NCBI GenBank assembly: GCA_900547595.1 | Contig: URHE01000002.1 | Location: forward strand, 1 to 64,000 | Direction of reading: 5' to 3' | Source: an uncultured Desulfovibrio sp. | GTDB lineage: Bacteria; Desulfobacterota; Desulfovibrionia; Desulfovibrionales; Desulfovibrionaceae | DNA length: 64,000 bases | In this document: piece after piece, positions 54,151-63,618 of the stretch | How the letters are laid out: each line of letters begins with the position of its first letter | How positions within the stretch are numbered: position 1 is the stretch's first letter | Notes under the pieces: model-generated | The model's input: only the letters and a program-made list of their open reading frames with translations | What the model was told of the DNA's origin: nothing | The model's database searches: none | Position numbers and translations under genes: made by a program

Positions 54151-56484
54151 CTAAACGCCGCGTGTACGCGCATAGTGATTGATGAGGCAGCCATCCAGAA
54201 GTATCTGCCGCTCCCCATCACTCAGGTCCCGCAACGACAGGGCCACCTGCTCGGCCCAGGGCCCCTTTTCCGCGGTCGTATGCACCAGCGCGGCAAACAC
54301 TGTGGGCTCTCCGCCCGCGACCGCGGCGCGGATATGGGGAAGAAGAAGGAAATCGCCGGGCTTCAGGGCCTGCGCCATGTCCTCTTCCACAATAAACGGC
54401 AGAATGCCCCAGTTGACGAGGTTGGAACGGTAGCGCTTGGTCGCGTACTCCACGGCAAGGTTGGCCCAGCCGCCGAGCACCTTCTGACAGGAAGCCGCCT
54501 GCTCGCGCGCGGAACCGTCCCCCGGCCTGAGCGCGAAAATGAGTGACCCCATGCCCACCCGGCGCAACGGCTGCGGCCCGGAAAGCATGGCGCCCACTGC
54601 CGGTTGGCCGGCGCACACATCCACAAGGGCACGCACCCTGGCAAGGGCCTCCGCGTCATCAGGATCGGCAAGCCGCGCGCGTTCCAGAGCCCGAGCGGCC
54701 TTGGCGCGGCCAACATAGGCCGGGTCCTTCCGGGAAAGCGTGAACTCGGAAAGCCGTTGCGGATTGGAACGCAGCGAAGACGTTTCACCGGAGGGGATCA
54801 GCTCGTCCGTAGTGGTGACAGGGTCGGTGATGACGCTTGCCACCTCAAGCACAAGATGCTCCGGCAGCGGCGATATTTCCGGCCAATCGGCGATGTTGGG
54901 CCCGAATACCAGCTCCGTTTCCGGTTCGGCATGGCCAAAGCCGTTGTACACGCGCCGTTTGTAGATTTCAGGGTTAAAGTGATACTTGAGGTCAACGCGA
55001 AGATCGGGAGAATCCCAGTCCAGCTCAGTGGCCGGCGTGAGGCGTCCGCCATTGGCCGCCGTGGCGGCGATGGAACGCGCGTCCATGAGCGCCACCGCCG
55101 CGAGCTGCCCCTCGCCCGGCTTGGAGCCTTCACGGTTGGGGAAGTTGCGTGTGGAGTGCCTGAGCGAGAGCGCCCCGTGGGCCGGGGTGTCTCCGGCGCC
55201 GAAGCAGGGCCCGCAAAAGGCGGTTTTGACAATGGCACCCAGGGTCATGAGCCGTTCGGTGGCGCCGTTGTTCACGAGCGCCACCGCCTGGGGCACGCTT
55301 GCCGGATAGACGGAAAAACTGAATGCGGGATTGGCCTTTTTCCACGTTCCCAGAATGGCCGAGGCCATGCTGATGTTTTCAAAGGTACCCCCTGCGCAGC
55401 CGGCGATGATGCCCTGGTCGGCGATCACGCCGCCATCGCGGATCTTGGAGCGCAGGCGCAGACCCTTGCCCGCTTCGCCGAAGAGCCGCACGGCTTCTTC
55501 TTCCACCTCGCCCAGGAGTTCCCCGGCATGCGCCGCCACCTCGGCCACGGTATGGACGTTGCTGGGGTGAAACGGCAGCGCGATCATGGGCTCCACCGCC
55601 GAAAGGTCGATGCGGACGAGAGCGTCGTAACAGGCCGGCCCTTCCAGGCGCAGTTCCCTGTAGTCCGCCGCCCGGCCATGCAGGCCGAGCCATTCCCGCA
55701 CCTTGCCGTCCGTGCGCCAGATGGACGACAGACAGGCGGTTTCCGTGGTCATGACATCCACGCCGCAGCGGAAATCCACAGACAGGGCGTCCACGCCGGG
55801 GCCCATGAATTCAAGGACCTTGTTCTTGACGAACCCGTTCCTGAATACGGCGCCGATGAGCGCCAGCGCCACATCCTGCGGGCCGACGCCGGGCGCGGGC
55901 GCTCCCTCCAGCCACACGGCCACCACTTCGGGAACGGCCACGTCCCAGGTCTTGCCGAGCAGTTGCTTGACGAGTTCCGGGCCGCCCTCGCCCACCCCCA
56001 TGACGCCGAGCGCGCCGTAGCGGGTATGGCTGTCCGAACCGAGGATCATGCCGCCGCAAGAGGTCATCATCTCGCGCATGTACTGGTGAATGACCGCCAG
56101 ATGGGGCGGCACGAAAATGCCGCCATACTTCCGGGCGGCTGCCAGACCGAAAATATGGTCGTCCTCGTTGATGGTGCCGCCTACCGCGCAGAGGCTGTTG
56201 TGGCAGTTGGTGAGCACATAGGGCAGAGGAAATTCCCTGAGGCCCGAAGCGCGGGCCGTCTGGATGATGCCCACATAGGTGATGTCGTGGGAAGCCAGGG
56301 CATCGAAGCGCACATGCAGCTGTCCGTCATGCGCTGCATCCGGGGCCTGGTGCGCCGCAAGGATGCGCGCGGCCAGCGTGTTGCGCGCGGCGCCGGCGAG
56401 ATCGATGCCTCCGGCCCGCGCTTCGGCGGCGCTCAGGAGCGCTCCTTCACGGATGACGGTTTTTTCGGCGGAACAACGGATCAT
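54151..56484 (-). CDS. Aconitase-family hydratase (aconitate hydratase of the citrate branch)
   Basis: A 777-residue iron-sulfur hydratase. Active-site blocks are LTNCHNSLCAVGGTINEDD, ILGSDSHTRYGALGVMGVG and IIAGCAGGTFENIS. The cluster cysteines are probably in the last block and in AFCGPCFGAGDTPA. It follows the YbhJ-like rather than the AcnA or AcnB pattern. With Re-citrate synthase and isocitrate dehydrogenase in the same operon, conversion of citrate to isocitrate is the natural role. AGGAG precedes the start. It is the last gene of the operon, and its TAG stop abuts a repeated hairpin. Confidence 0.87.
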   Translation of the reverse strand: MIRCSAEKTVIREGALLSAAEARAGGIDLAGAARNTLAARILAAHQAPDAAHDGQLHVRFDALASHDITYVGIIQTARASGLREFPLPYVLTNCHNSLCAVGGTINEDDHIFGLAAARKYGGIFVPPHLAVIHQYMREMMTSCGGMILGSDSHTRYGALGVMGVGEGGPELVKQLLGKTWDVAVPEVVAVWLEGAPAPGVGPQDVALALIGAVFRNGFVKNKVLEFMGPGVDALSVDFRCGVDVMTTETACLSSIWRTDGKVREWLGLHGRAADYRELRLEGPACYDALVRIDLSAVEPMIALPFHPSNVHTVAEVAAHAGELLGEVEEEAVRLFGEAGKGLRLRSKIRDGGVIADQGIIAGCAGGTFENISMASAILGTWKKANPAFSFSVYPASVPQAVALVNNGATERLMTLGAIVKTAFCGPCFGAGDTPAHGALSLRHSTRNFPNREGSKPGEGQLAAVALMDARSIAATAANGGRLTPATELDWDSPDLRVDLKYHFNPEIYKRRVYNGFGHAEPETELVFGPNIADWPEISPLPEHLVLEVASVITDPVTTTDELIPSGETSSLRSNPQRLSEFTLSRKDPAYVGRAKAARALERARLADPDDAEALARVRALVDVCAGQPAVGAMLSGPQPLRRVGMGSLIFALRPGDGSAREQAASCQKVLGGWANLAVEYATKRYRSNLVNWGILPFIVEEDMAQALKPGDFLLLPHIRAAVAGGEPTVFAALVHTTAEKGPWAEQVALSLRDLSDGERQILLDGCLINHYARTRGV

Positions 56485-56511
56485 GGAAGTCTCCTTTGAA
56501 ATATGGAACCG

Positions 56512-57156
56512 TCAGAACCGATCCCCCTGCGCGATGGCAAGCCTGATACCGAACGCCAGAAGGACCGTGCCCGTCAGGCGATGCAGCCAGCGCTGAAAAC
56601 GGGGATTTTCAAACATCCCGCGCGCGCGTCCCAAAACCCGCGCGAGGAGCAGATACCAGACAAGACAGAGCGCCGCGATGATGGCGCCCATTTCCAGCAG
56701 TTGCAGCGAAGGGTGGACATCCCGCACCATGAATTGCGGCAGCAATGTGAGAAAAATCAGAACAGCCTTGGGATTGAGCGCATTGGTCAGAAAGCCCTGC
56801 CTGAACGCGCGGCGCACCTGCGGCTGCCGCGGTGGGGCGGCGTGCCCCCCGTCAGGCGGCGTGCCCGGAACATTCCGGCGAAACGCCTGGATCCCCAGCC
56901 CGAAAAGATAGGCTGCGCCCACATATCTGAGGAGTGTGAACAGTGGAGCCGAGGCGGCGATAATGGCCGAGATGCCGATAATGGCGCACGCTGTATGCAC
57001 ACTGATCCCCAGGGCGACGCCACAGGCGGCGGCGCTGCCCGCGGGCGCCCCCTCCAGCAGCGCCACCCGGCTGACAAGCGCGAAATCCGGCCCCGGCAGG
57101 ATAACAAGCAGCGCCATGGCCGGAACAAAGAGCAAGAGGTTTTCCAGCGGCAGCAT
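56512..57156 (-). CDS. LysE/RhtB-family amino acid exporter
   Basis: A 214-residue integral membrane protein with about six hydrophobic segments. The family signature ALLVILPGPDFALVSRVALLEG is split over the first helices (PGPDF is the core), and NALNPKAVLIFLTLLPQF is the second conserved block. Members export basic or neutral amino acids and related metabolites. It is placed between icd and the aconitase gene, with gaps of 30 and 27 bases, inside an operon that makes 2-oxoglutarate. Substrate unknown. Confidence 0.9.
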   Translation of the reverse strand: MLPLENLLLFVPAMALLVILPGPDFALVSRVALLEGAPAGSAAACGVALGISVHTACAIIGISAIIAASAPLFTLLRYVGAAYLFGLGIQAFRRNVPGTPPDGGHAAPPRQPQVRRAFRQGFLTNALNPKAVLIFLTLLPQFMVRDVHPSLQLLEMGAIIAALCLVWYLLLARVLGRARGMFENPRFQRWLHRLTGTVLLAFGIRLAIAQGDRF

Positions 57157-57186
57157 GCGCCCCCCGGCACGAAACGAAGTCGTGTC

Positions 57187-58326
57187 TCAGAGATTTTCGC
57201 CGATGATCTCTCCAAATTCGCGGCAGCCCACCACGCGGCTGCCCGGAACCTGGGGCGCCAGGTCCTCGGTGACGGCCTTGCCCGCGATGGCTTTTTCCAC
57301 GGCGGCGCGGATGCGCTTCGCAGCGGCGGGGATGCCCAGATGCTCCATGAGCATGGCGCCGCAGAGGATGAGGCTGCCGGGATTGGCCCTGTCCTTTCCG
57401 GCAATGGCCGGAGCGGTGCCGTGCGTGGCCTCGAAGAACGCCAGGGAATCGGACATGTTGACGCCCGGCGCCAGGCCGAGGCCGCCCACTTGGGCCGCAA
57501 GCGCATCCGAAATGTAGTCCCCGTTGAGATTGGGCGTGGCGAGCACGCTGTAGGCTTCGGGCCGGAGCAGCGCCTCCTGGAACATGGCGTCCGCGATGCG
57601 GTCCTTGACCACAAGGCGACCGGGAACGGTGTCTTTTTCGGTACAGGTACGCTCCGCGAACTCTTCCGCCGCCACGTCATAGCCCCATTGACGGAACGCG
57701 CCTTCGGTGAACTTCATGATATTGCCCTTGTGGACCAGGGTCAGGCTGGGACGGCCCGTATCCAGGGCAAAGCGCAAGGCGCGGCGCACGAGCCGTTTGG
57801 AACCAGCCTCCGTCATGGGCTTGATGCCGATGGCGGCGGTTTCCGCAATGCGCGTCACGCCCAGTTCGTCGCGAAGAAATTCCGCGAGCTTCCGCGCCTC
57901 GGGCGTATTTGCGGCAAACTCCACCCCGGCATAGACATCCTCGGTATTTTCCCGGAAGATGACCATATCCACCCGCTCCGGATGTTTCACCGGTGTCTCC
58001 AGCCCCTCGAAATGCCGCACGGGGCGGATGCAGGCGTAGAGATCGAGCCCCTGGCGCAAGGCCACGTTGAGGCTGCGGATGCCCGTGCCTACCGGGGTGC
58101 CCAGCGGCCCCTTGATGGCGATCTCCGCGTCGCGCAGAGCTGCCAGCGTGCGCTCCGGCAAGGGCGTGCCTTCGTTCGCGCGGGCCTTTTCCCCGGCGGG
58201 AAGTTCCCGCCAGTCGAGGCGCAGGTCGGATTCCGCGGCCAGCGCGGCATCGATTACCGGCCTTGCCGCGCGCCAGATTTCCGGCCCGATGCCGTCACCT
58301 TCGATCCAGTAGAGAGTCTTGCGCAT
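57187..58326 (-). CDS. icd: Isocitrate dehydrogenase
   Basis: A 379-residue decarboxylating dehydrogenase. The isocitrate site is SLNVALRQGLDLYACIRPVR (S and the arginines), the metal aspartates lie in NLNGDYISDALAAQ, and IFRENTEDVYAGVE is conserved. At the cofactor loop the sequence is HGTAPAIAGKDRANPGS; E. coli has Lys-Tyr where this has Ala-Ile, so NAD+ may be preferred over NADP+. GGAGA precedes the start. It follows the citrate synthase gene by 38 bases. Product 2-oxoglutarate would feed glutamate synthesis. Confidence 0.9.
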   Translation of the reverse strand: MRKTLYWIEGDGIGPEIWRAARPVIDAALAAESDLRLDWRELPAGEKARANEGTPLPERTLAALRDAEIAIKGPLGTPVGTGIRSLNVALRQGLDLYACIRPVRHFEGLETPVKHPERVDMVIFRENTEDVYAGVEFAANTPEARKLAEFLRDELGVTRIAETAAIGIKPMTEAGSKRLVRRALRFALDTGRPSLTLVHKGNIMKFTEGAFRQWGYDVAAEEFAERTCTEKDTVPGRLVVKDRIADAMFQEALLRPEAYSVLATPNLNGDYISDALAAQVGGLGLAPGVNMSDSLAFFEATHGTAPAIAGKDRANPGSLILCGAMLMEHLGIPAAAKRIRAAVEKAIAGKAVTEDLAPQVPGSRVVGCREFGEIIGENL

Positions 58327-58364
58327 ACCGTCTTTCTCCAGAGCCTCGCGGCTCTTTGAGGTTC

Positions 58365-60212
58365 TCAGTCGCTGGACGTGTCTTCGCCGTCCTCGCCCTC
58401 GTCCACTTCAAGCCGGAGCGCGCGGGCGCGCTTGAGCAGTTGCTCCAACTGAATATCGCCGCTGAGCACGCCCACGATCCTGTCATTTTCATCCGTCACC
58501 GCGCAGGAGACGGTGATGACGAGCTTGGACGTGAAGTGGGACTGGTAGACATCCATGATATGGAGGTCGCCGGTCTGCATGGGCTTCTTGAACCATTCGC
58601 GTTCGGAAAAGTCATAGCCGGGGTGCAGTGTTGCATAACTGGCGGCGTACTCCGAGTCCGCAATGGCGGAACAGCACATCCGCCCTTCCGCGTCCGTGAG
58701 GCAGCAGAACTGGATAAAGGGATACTCGCCCACAAAGGCGTTCAACGCGGCGCATGCTTCGGCATCCAGCCGGCTCAGGACGGCGCTGCGCGCCAGCCGG
58801 AGGATAAGATGGGCCGCCAGTTCACCGGCGAGTTTCTTCATGCGGTCGAACTCGGTGGCGAAGAGTTCGGGCATATGCTGCTGCACGAGAGATTCCATCT
58901 CCTCGTGCGAGAGGCTTGTGGTGCGGCCACTGTCGGCATAGAGGGCTGTGATGGCGTCGTATATCCTGCCCACGGCGGGATGCTTTTTGGAAACCTGGCG
59001 TTCTTTTGGAAGATTGAGACTTGTGTTGATCCAGTAGGCGACGCCCGCGCGGCCTGTCTTGTCGGTGACGATGATGGGCACCGGACGTCCGAGCAGGCGC
59101 TTCGTGTCGAAGATGTTGTAGATTTCCTCGTTCTTGGCCAGGCCGTCGGCATGGACGCCCGCGCTGGTGGCATTGAAGTCGCGTCCCACAAAGGGATAGT
59201 TGGGCGGGATGCGGTAATCGAGCTCGCGCTCAAAAAAGTCCGCCACTTCGCTGAGCACCGTCGTGTCCGCGGCGGCGTCCTCGCCCGTGAGGGAAATATA
59301 CTCGATAAGCAGGGCTTCCAGCGGCGTATTGCCTGTACGCTCGCCAAAGCCGAAAAGCGTGCTGTTCACGGCGCCGCAACCGTAAAGCCAGGCGGTGACG
59401 CCATTGGCAAGGGCCATGTGAAAATCATTGTGCCCATGCCATTCCAGCCATTCGCCGGGCACGCCGGCCTCGTCGGTAAAGGCGCGCACGATGCGCTGCA
59501 CCGAACGGGGGAGCGCCGCGCCGGGCCACGGCACGCCATAGCCCATGGTATCGCAGAGGCGTATCTTGACGGGCATGCCGCTCTGGCGCGAAAGCTCCAT
59601 GAGCCGTTGCGCCAGCGGCAGGCAGAAGCCGTAGATGTCCGCGCGGGTGATGTCCTCGAAGTGGCAGCGCGGAATGATGCCCCATTCCAGCGCCTGGGAG
59701 GCAAGCTCCGTATACATGTCCATGGCCTGCTGCCGCGTTTTCCCCAGTTTGAGGAAGATATGGTAGTCGGAAACGCTGGTGAGCATGCCGGTCTCGTCAA
59801 ACTCCATGTCCCGCGCAAGCTTGAGGTCCTCGCGATTGGCCCGGATCCAGGCGGTGACACGGGGGAAGCGGTAGCCGCGCGCGCGGCACACCTCCACGCA
59901 TTTGCGGTCACGCGGGGAATACAGAAAAAATTCCGACGCCGCGATGAGCCCGGTCTTTCCGCCCATGCGGTGGAGAAAATCGAACATCCGCGCGACCTGG
60001 CGCACCGTATAGGGGGGACGCGCCTGCTGGCCATCGCGGAAGGTCGTGTCCGTGATGCGCATTTGCGCCGCCGGACGCGGGGCAAGGAGCACTTCGTCAA
60101 AGGAGGTGCGGCAAATGCTCGTGTAGGGGAAGAGGTCCCGGAACAGGCGCGGCTGTTCCGTATCCTGAAGCAAAAGGGCGCGGTCGCCGCCCGCGTGGTG
60201 GATGATGCTCAT
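58365..60212 (-). CDS. Re-citrate synthase-like HMGL-family enzyme with C-terminal Cache/PAS-like domain
   Basis: A 615-residue protein. Residues about 50-340 form the TIM barrel of the homocitrate/isopropylmalate synthase family: ITDTTFRDGQQARPPYT (53-69) with catalytic Arg and Asp, and the metal histidines in EWHGHNDFHMALANGV (about 262). Its operon with aconitase and icd suggests citrate synthesis of the Re type known in clostridia and Desulfovibrio. Residues about 445-600 look like a sensory Cache/PAS domain (FIQFCCLTDAEGRMCC, YDFSEREWFKKPMQTGDLHI, VLSGDIQLEQLLKRAR), a fold normally found in receptors. An acidic tail ends the protein. AGGAA precedes the start. It is the first gene of the operon. 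Confidence 0.82.
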   Translation of the reverse strand: MSIIHHAGGDRALLLQDTEQPRLFRDLFPYTSICRTSFDEVLLAPRPAAQMRITDTTFRDGQQARPPYTVRQVARMFDFLHRMGGKTGLIAASEFFLYSPRDRKCVEVCRARGYRFPRVTAWIRANREDLKLARDMEFDETGMLTSVSDYHIFLKLGKTRQQAMDMYTELASQALEWGIIPRCHFEDITRADIYGFCLPLAQRLMELSRQSGMPVKIRLCDTMGYGVPWPGAALPRSVQRIVRAFTDEAGVPGEWLEWHGHNDFHMALANGVTAWLYGCGAVNSTLFGFGERTGNTPLEALLIEYISLTGEDAAADTTVLSEVADFFERELDYRIPPNYPFVGRDFNATSAGVHADGLAKNEEIYNIFDTKRLLGRPVPIIVTDKTGRAGVAYWINTSLNLPKERQVSKKHPAVGRIYDAITALYADSGRTTSLSHEEMESLVQQHMPELFATEFDRMKKLAGELAAHLILRLARSAVLSRLDAEACAALNAFVGEYPFIQFCCLTDAEGRMCCSAIADSEYAASYATLHPGYDFSEREWFKKPMQTGDLHIMDVYQSHFTSKLVITVSCAVTDENDRIVGVLSGDIQLEQLLKRARALRLEVDEGEDGEDTSSD

Positions 60213-60474
60213 GAAGATTTCCTGCGCGTTGCCGCCCTCCGGTTCCTCCGGGACGGTACTGTTCTGGAATCCCGGACATATATCCCGTTTGTTCCGGACA
60301 GTCCAGCAGCACGGCAGGCCCGTCTCCGGCGGTTCCGCATGTCTTGTCTTGCGGGCGCCCCTGGGCTATTTTGGGCGATGCCGCCCGGATTGCCGCCGTC
60401 AGCGTGATATTCCGGCGATCGATGGGCGGCCGCAGCTAAGCCCAGCGTTCCGCCCACAAGATTCCGGAGCAGCC

Positions 60475-61740
60475 ATGAAAACGGAAACCCAGTGCCTTCA
60501 CGCCGGCTATACCCCAAAAAACGGGGAACCGCGCGTCCTTCCCATTGTCCAGAGCACGACCTTTACCTATGACTCCACCGCCGAAGTGGCCCGGCTTTTC
60601 GATCTGGAGGAAGCGGGCTTCTTTTATTCCCGCATCGGCAATCCCACGGTGGACGCGGTGGAGAAAAAGATCGCCGCGCTCGAAGGCGGCGTGGGCGCGC
60701 TCTGCACTTCCTCGGGGCAGGCCGCCGTCCTGCTCGCCGCGCTCAATCTGGCCCGCTGCGGGGATCATATCGTCAGCGCCGCGAGCATCTACGGGGGAAC
60801 GCACAACCTTTTCGCCGTGACGCTTCGCCGTTTCGGCATCGAAACCACGTTTGTGGATCAAGATGCTTCAGATGAAGAGCTCGCGCGCGCCTTTCGGCCC
60901 ACCACGCGGTTTGTCTACGGCGAGACTCTCGCCAACCCGGCCCTGAGCGTGCTGGATATCGAGCGCTTCGCCCGCCTCGCGCATGAGCGCGGCCTGCCGC
61001 TTCTGGTGGACAATACCTTTGCCACCCCCATTCTCTGCCGTCCCCTCACCTTCGGCGCGGACATCGTCATCCACTCCACCACCAAGTACATGGACGGGCA
61101 CGCCGTCCAGCTCGGGGGCGCCATTGTGGATGGCGGCACGTTTGACTGGCGCGCGGGCGCGTTTCCGGAATTTACCGAGCCGGACCCTTCCTACCATGGC
61201 CTTGTCTATGCCGATGCCTTCGGGCGCTCGGCCTATATCGCCAAGGCGCGCGTCCAGCTCATGCGCGATATGGGCTGCTGCCAGACAGCCCAGGGCGCGT
61301 TCTACACCAATCTGGGCCTGGAGACGCTGCACCTGCGCATGCGGCGCCACTGCGAAAACGCCGAGGCCGCCGCGCGCTGGCTCTCGGCGCAAGACAAGGT
61401 GGAATGGGTCCGCTATCCGCGTCTTGCCGGCGATCCCTATGCCGCGCTGGCGCAAAAATATCTGCCTGACGGCGCGAGCGGCGTGGTTTCGTTCTCGTTC
61501 CGGGGGGGGCGTGATGCGGGGGCGCGTTTCATCGACGCGCTCCGCCTCACCTCGCTGGAAACGCATGTGGCCGACATCAGGACAGCCATCCTGCACCCCG
61601 CCAGCTCCACCCATCGCCAGCTTTCGGACGCGCAACTGGAGGCGGCGGGCATCACGCCGGGAATGGTGCGGCTTTCCGTCGGGCTGGAAGCCTGGGACGA
61701 CATCCACGCCGACCTCCAGCGCGCCATGGACGCCGCCTGA
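60475..61740 (+). CDS. metY: O-acetylhomoserine sulfhydrylase / Cys-Met metabolism PLP enzyme
   Basis: A 421-residue PLP enzyme. The cofactor lysine is in IHSTTKYMDGHAVQLGG, the pyridoxal phosphate contacts lie in FYSRIGNPTVDAVEKKIA and SSGQAAVLLA, and VDNTFATPILCRPL carries the aspartate. The extra loop around FTEPDPSYHGLVYADAFG is typical of MetY, which makes homocysteine from O-acetylhomoserine and sulfide; methionine gamma-lyase is the main alternative. GGAG precedes the ATG. The 262 bases upstream show no riboswitch I can support. The gene starts a + strand run with the GNAT-TraB gene three bases later. Confidence 0.9.
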   Translation: MKTETQCLHAGYTPKNGEPRVLPIVQSTTFTYDSTAEVARLFDLEEAGFFYSRIGNPTVDAVEKKIAALEGGVGALCTSSGQAAVLLAALNLARCGDHIVSAASIYGGTHNLFAVTLRRFGIETTFVDQDASDEELARAFRPTTRFVYGETLANPALSVLDIERFARLAHERGLPLLVDNTFATPILCRPLTFGADIVIHSTTKYMDGHAVQLGGAIVDGGTFDWRAGAFPEFTEPDPSYHGLVYADAFGRSAYIAKARVQLMRDMGCCQTAQGAFYTNLGLETLHLRMRRHCENAEAAARWLSAQDKVEWVRYPRLAGDPYAALAQKYLPDGASGVVSFSFRGGRDAGARFIDALRLTSLETHVADIRTAILHPASSTHRQLSDAQLEAAGITPGMVRLSVGLEAWDDIHADLQRAMDAA

Positions 61741-61743
61741 GCC

Positions 61744-63618
61744 ATGCCGGAGCAGCCCGCCCCCCGGCAGGCGTCCGCCCCCGCGGATGCCGCGAACACG
61801 GACATGCCCGCGCGCATGCCCGCCCTCGCCCGCGTGCCCGAGCACTCCCTGCCGCTCATGACCGCGCTCTCCGGGGGCGCGCCCTTCTGTATCGGCCCCT
61901 ACCTTTTCCTTGCCGCCGAGGATTGGCTCATGGCCGTGGCCTACCCGCTTGAGGGACGCTACGATGATTCGATTTTTGAAGCATCACTTGAAGAAGCGCT
62001 GCGCCACACCGGCGCCACGGCATGCTGGGCCATCGGTCCATCGCTTCCGTCCCGGCTGGCCCCGCATATTGTGGACCGGGACCGCTACCATGTCCTCCCC
62101 GCCACCGCAACGCCGCCGCAACGGCTGCGTGGGCCGCTCACCAGAGCGGCGGCGCGGTTGCGCGTAACAGAGGGCGTGACGTTTACCCCGGAACACCGCA
62201 GGCTCTGGGCCGAATTTCTCGGCCACGTCCAGCGCGGTGAAGCCGGGAGCATGGCCCCCCATGTGGCCGCGCTCTATGCGCGCACTCCGGAGGCCCTGGC
62301 GGAAGCCGGCGGCTCCCTGCGGCTGCTCGACGCGCGAGATGGGGAAGGACGCCTTGCCGCCTGCCTGCTTCTGGACTACGCGCCGGAAAATTTCGTCAGC
62401 TATGTGCTCGGCGCGCACTCCCGTGCGCATGCCATTCCGCACGCCTCTGACCTGCTGTTCGCCGTCATGCTCGAACGGGCGCGGCAGGCTGGCAAGCGCT
62501 TTGTCCATCTCGGTCTGGGCGTCAATGAGGGTATCTTGCGCTTCAAGCGCAAGTGGGGCGCGCGCCCTTCCTTTCCCTATCTCATGGCCCAGTGGACGGA
62601 AACGCCGCGCCGCAGGGCGGGCGCCTCTGCCCGCGGGCAGGGAGCGGAACGCGCCGCCGGAGATGACGGCAATGTCATACAGGAGCTTGCACTGGCTTTT
62701 CTCCGCGCGCCCGCGGAAGCCCCGAAACTCACCGATGACAGGCCGAGCCACCGCCCCTTTGCCATGCTCTGGCGCGTGGAAAAGAATGGCAGAACGTCAT
62801 GGGTGGGCGGCACCGCGCATTTTTTCTGCCATTCCTTTGAGCCGTCGTTCCGCCGTCTGTTCCGTGACGTGGATCATGTGCTCTTTGAAGGTCCGCTGGA
62901 CGAGGGCTTTATGGCGGATGTGGACCGCGCGGGCCGCACGCCGCTTCCCGGAGCAACGCCCATTCTGGACATGCTGGACGAAGCGGATATTCGCCGCCTG
63001 GAACGCGTGGTGCGCGGGCCTGAGGGTTTCCTTGCCCGCGCCCTCGGCCTGGAGAGCGCGCGCAAGGTCGATGTGCGCTGGTTCCTTGCCAATGCGCGGC
63101 CCTGGTGCGCCTTTTTCAGCCTCTGGACGGCCTTTCTGGAACGGCAGGGATGGCGCGAGTCCGTGGATATGGAAGCCTGGCGCGTGGCGCATGACATGGG
63201 CAAGAATGTGGTGGGCATGGAAAGCCTTGAGGAGCAGCTGGATTCCCTCGGTTCCCTCCCGCCGGAACGCGTGGTGCGATTTTTTCGCGCGTGCGGCGGC
63301 TGGAAGGCGCTTTCACGCAGGAACATGCGCGCCTATCTTGCGGGCGACCTTGAAGGCATGATGGGCTCCAGCGCGGAATTTCCCACCCGCACGGAATATG
63401 TCATCAGCCGCCGCGATCAGCGCTTCCGGGAGCGCATGCGCCCCTATCTTGAAGAAGGCCGTTGCGCGGTCTTTGTGGGGTCGGCGCATATGGTCAACCT
63501 GCGGCAGATGCTCGTGGAGGACGGCTTCAGCGTGCGCCAGGCGCCGTTCGGGCTGCTGCCCGCGCTCAAGCTCCGGCTGCGGCGGTTCAGGCGCGGCGGG
63601 GAGGAGGTGGCATGGTAG
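61744..63618 (+). CDS. Fusion of a GNAT/FemAB-like acyltransferase domain and a TraB/GumN domain
   Basis: A 624-residue protein. Residues about 95-285 form a GNAT-type fold: LRLLDARDGEGRLAACLLLD, ASDLLFAVMLERARQAGKRF, and the FemAB-like block GVNEGILRFKRKWGA near 260. Residues about 335-600 are a TraB/PrgY/GumN domain, a putative metallo-hydrolase family: VGGTAHFFCHSFEPSF near 354, HVLFEGPLDE with a conserved glutamate, and the closing VGSAHMVNLRQML near 578. No signal peptide is present, although many GumN proteins are exported. It starts three bases after metY and overlaps the next gene. Confidence 0.8.
   Translation: MPEQPAPRQASAPADAANTDMPARMPALARVPEHSLPLMTALSGGAPFCIGPYLFLAAEDWLMAVAYPLEGRYDDSIFEASLEEALRHTGATACWAIGPSLPSRLAPHIVDRDRYHVLPATATPPQRLRGPLTRAAARLRVTEGVTFTPEHRRLWAEFLGHVQRGEAGSMAPHVAALYARTPEALAEAGGSLRLLDARDGEGRLAACLLLDYAPENFVSYVLGAHSRAHAIPHASDLLFAVMLERARQAGKRFVHLGLGVNEGILRFKRKWGARPSFPYLMAQWTETPRRRAGASARGQGAERAAGDDGNVIQELALAFLRAPAEAPKLTDDRPSHRPFAMLWRVEKNGRTSWVGGTAHFFCHSFEPSFRRLFRDVDHVLFEGPLDEGFMADVDRAGRTPLPGATPILDMLDEADIRRLERVVRGPEGFLARALGLESARKVDVRWFLANARPWCAFFSLWTAFLERQGWRESVDMEAWRVAHDMGKNVVGMESLEEQLDSLGSLPPERVVRFFRACGGWKALSRRNMRAYLAGDLEGMMGSSAEFPTRTEYVISRRDQRFRERMRPYLEEGRCAVFVGSAHMVNLRQMLVEDGFSVRQAPFGLLPALKLRLRRFRRGGEEVAW

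Noticed and set aside
60213..60474. SAM or SAH riboswitch ahead of metY
   Set aside because: I could not find the conserved stems or core sequences of the known SAM-sensing classes. A covariance-model search would decide.
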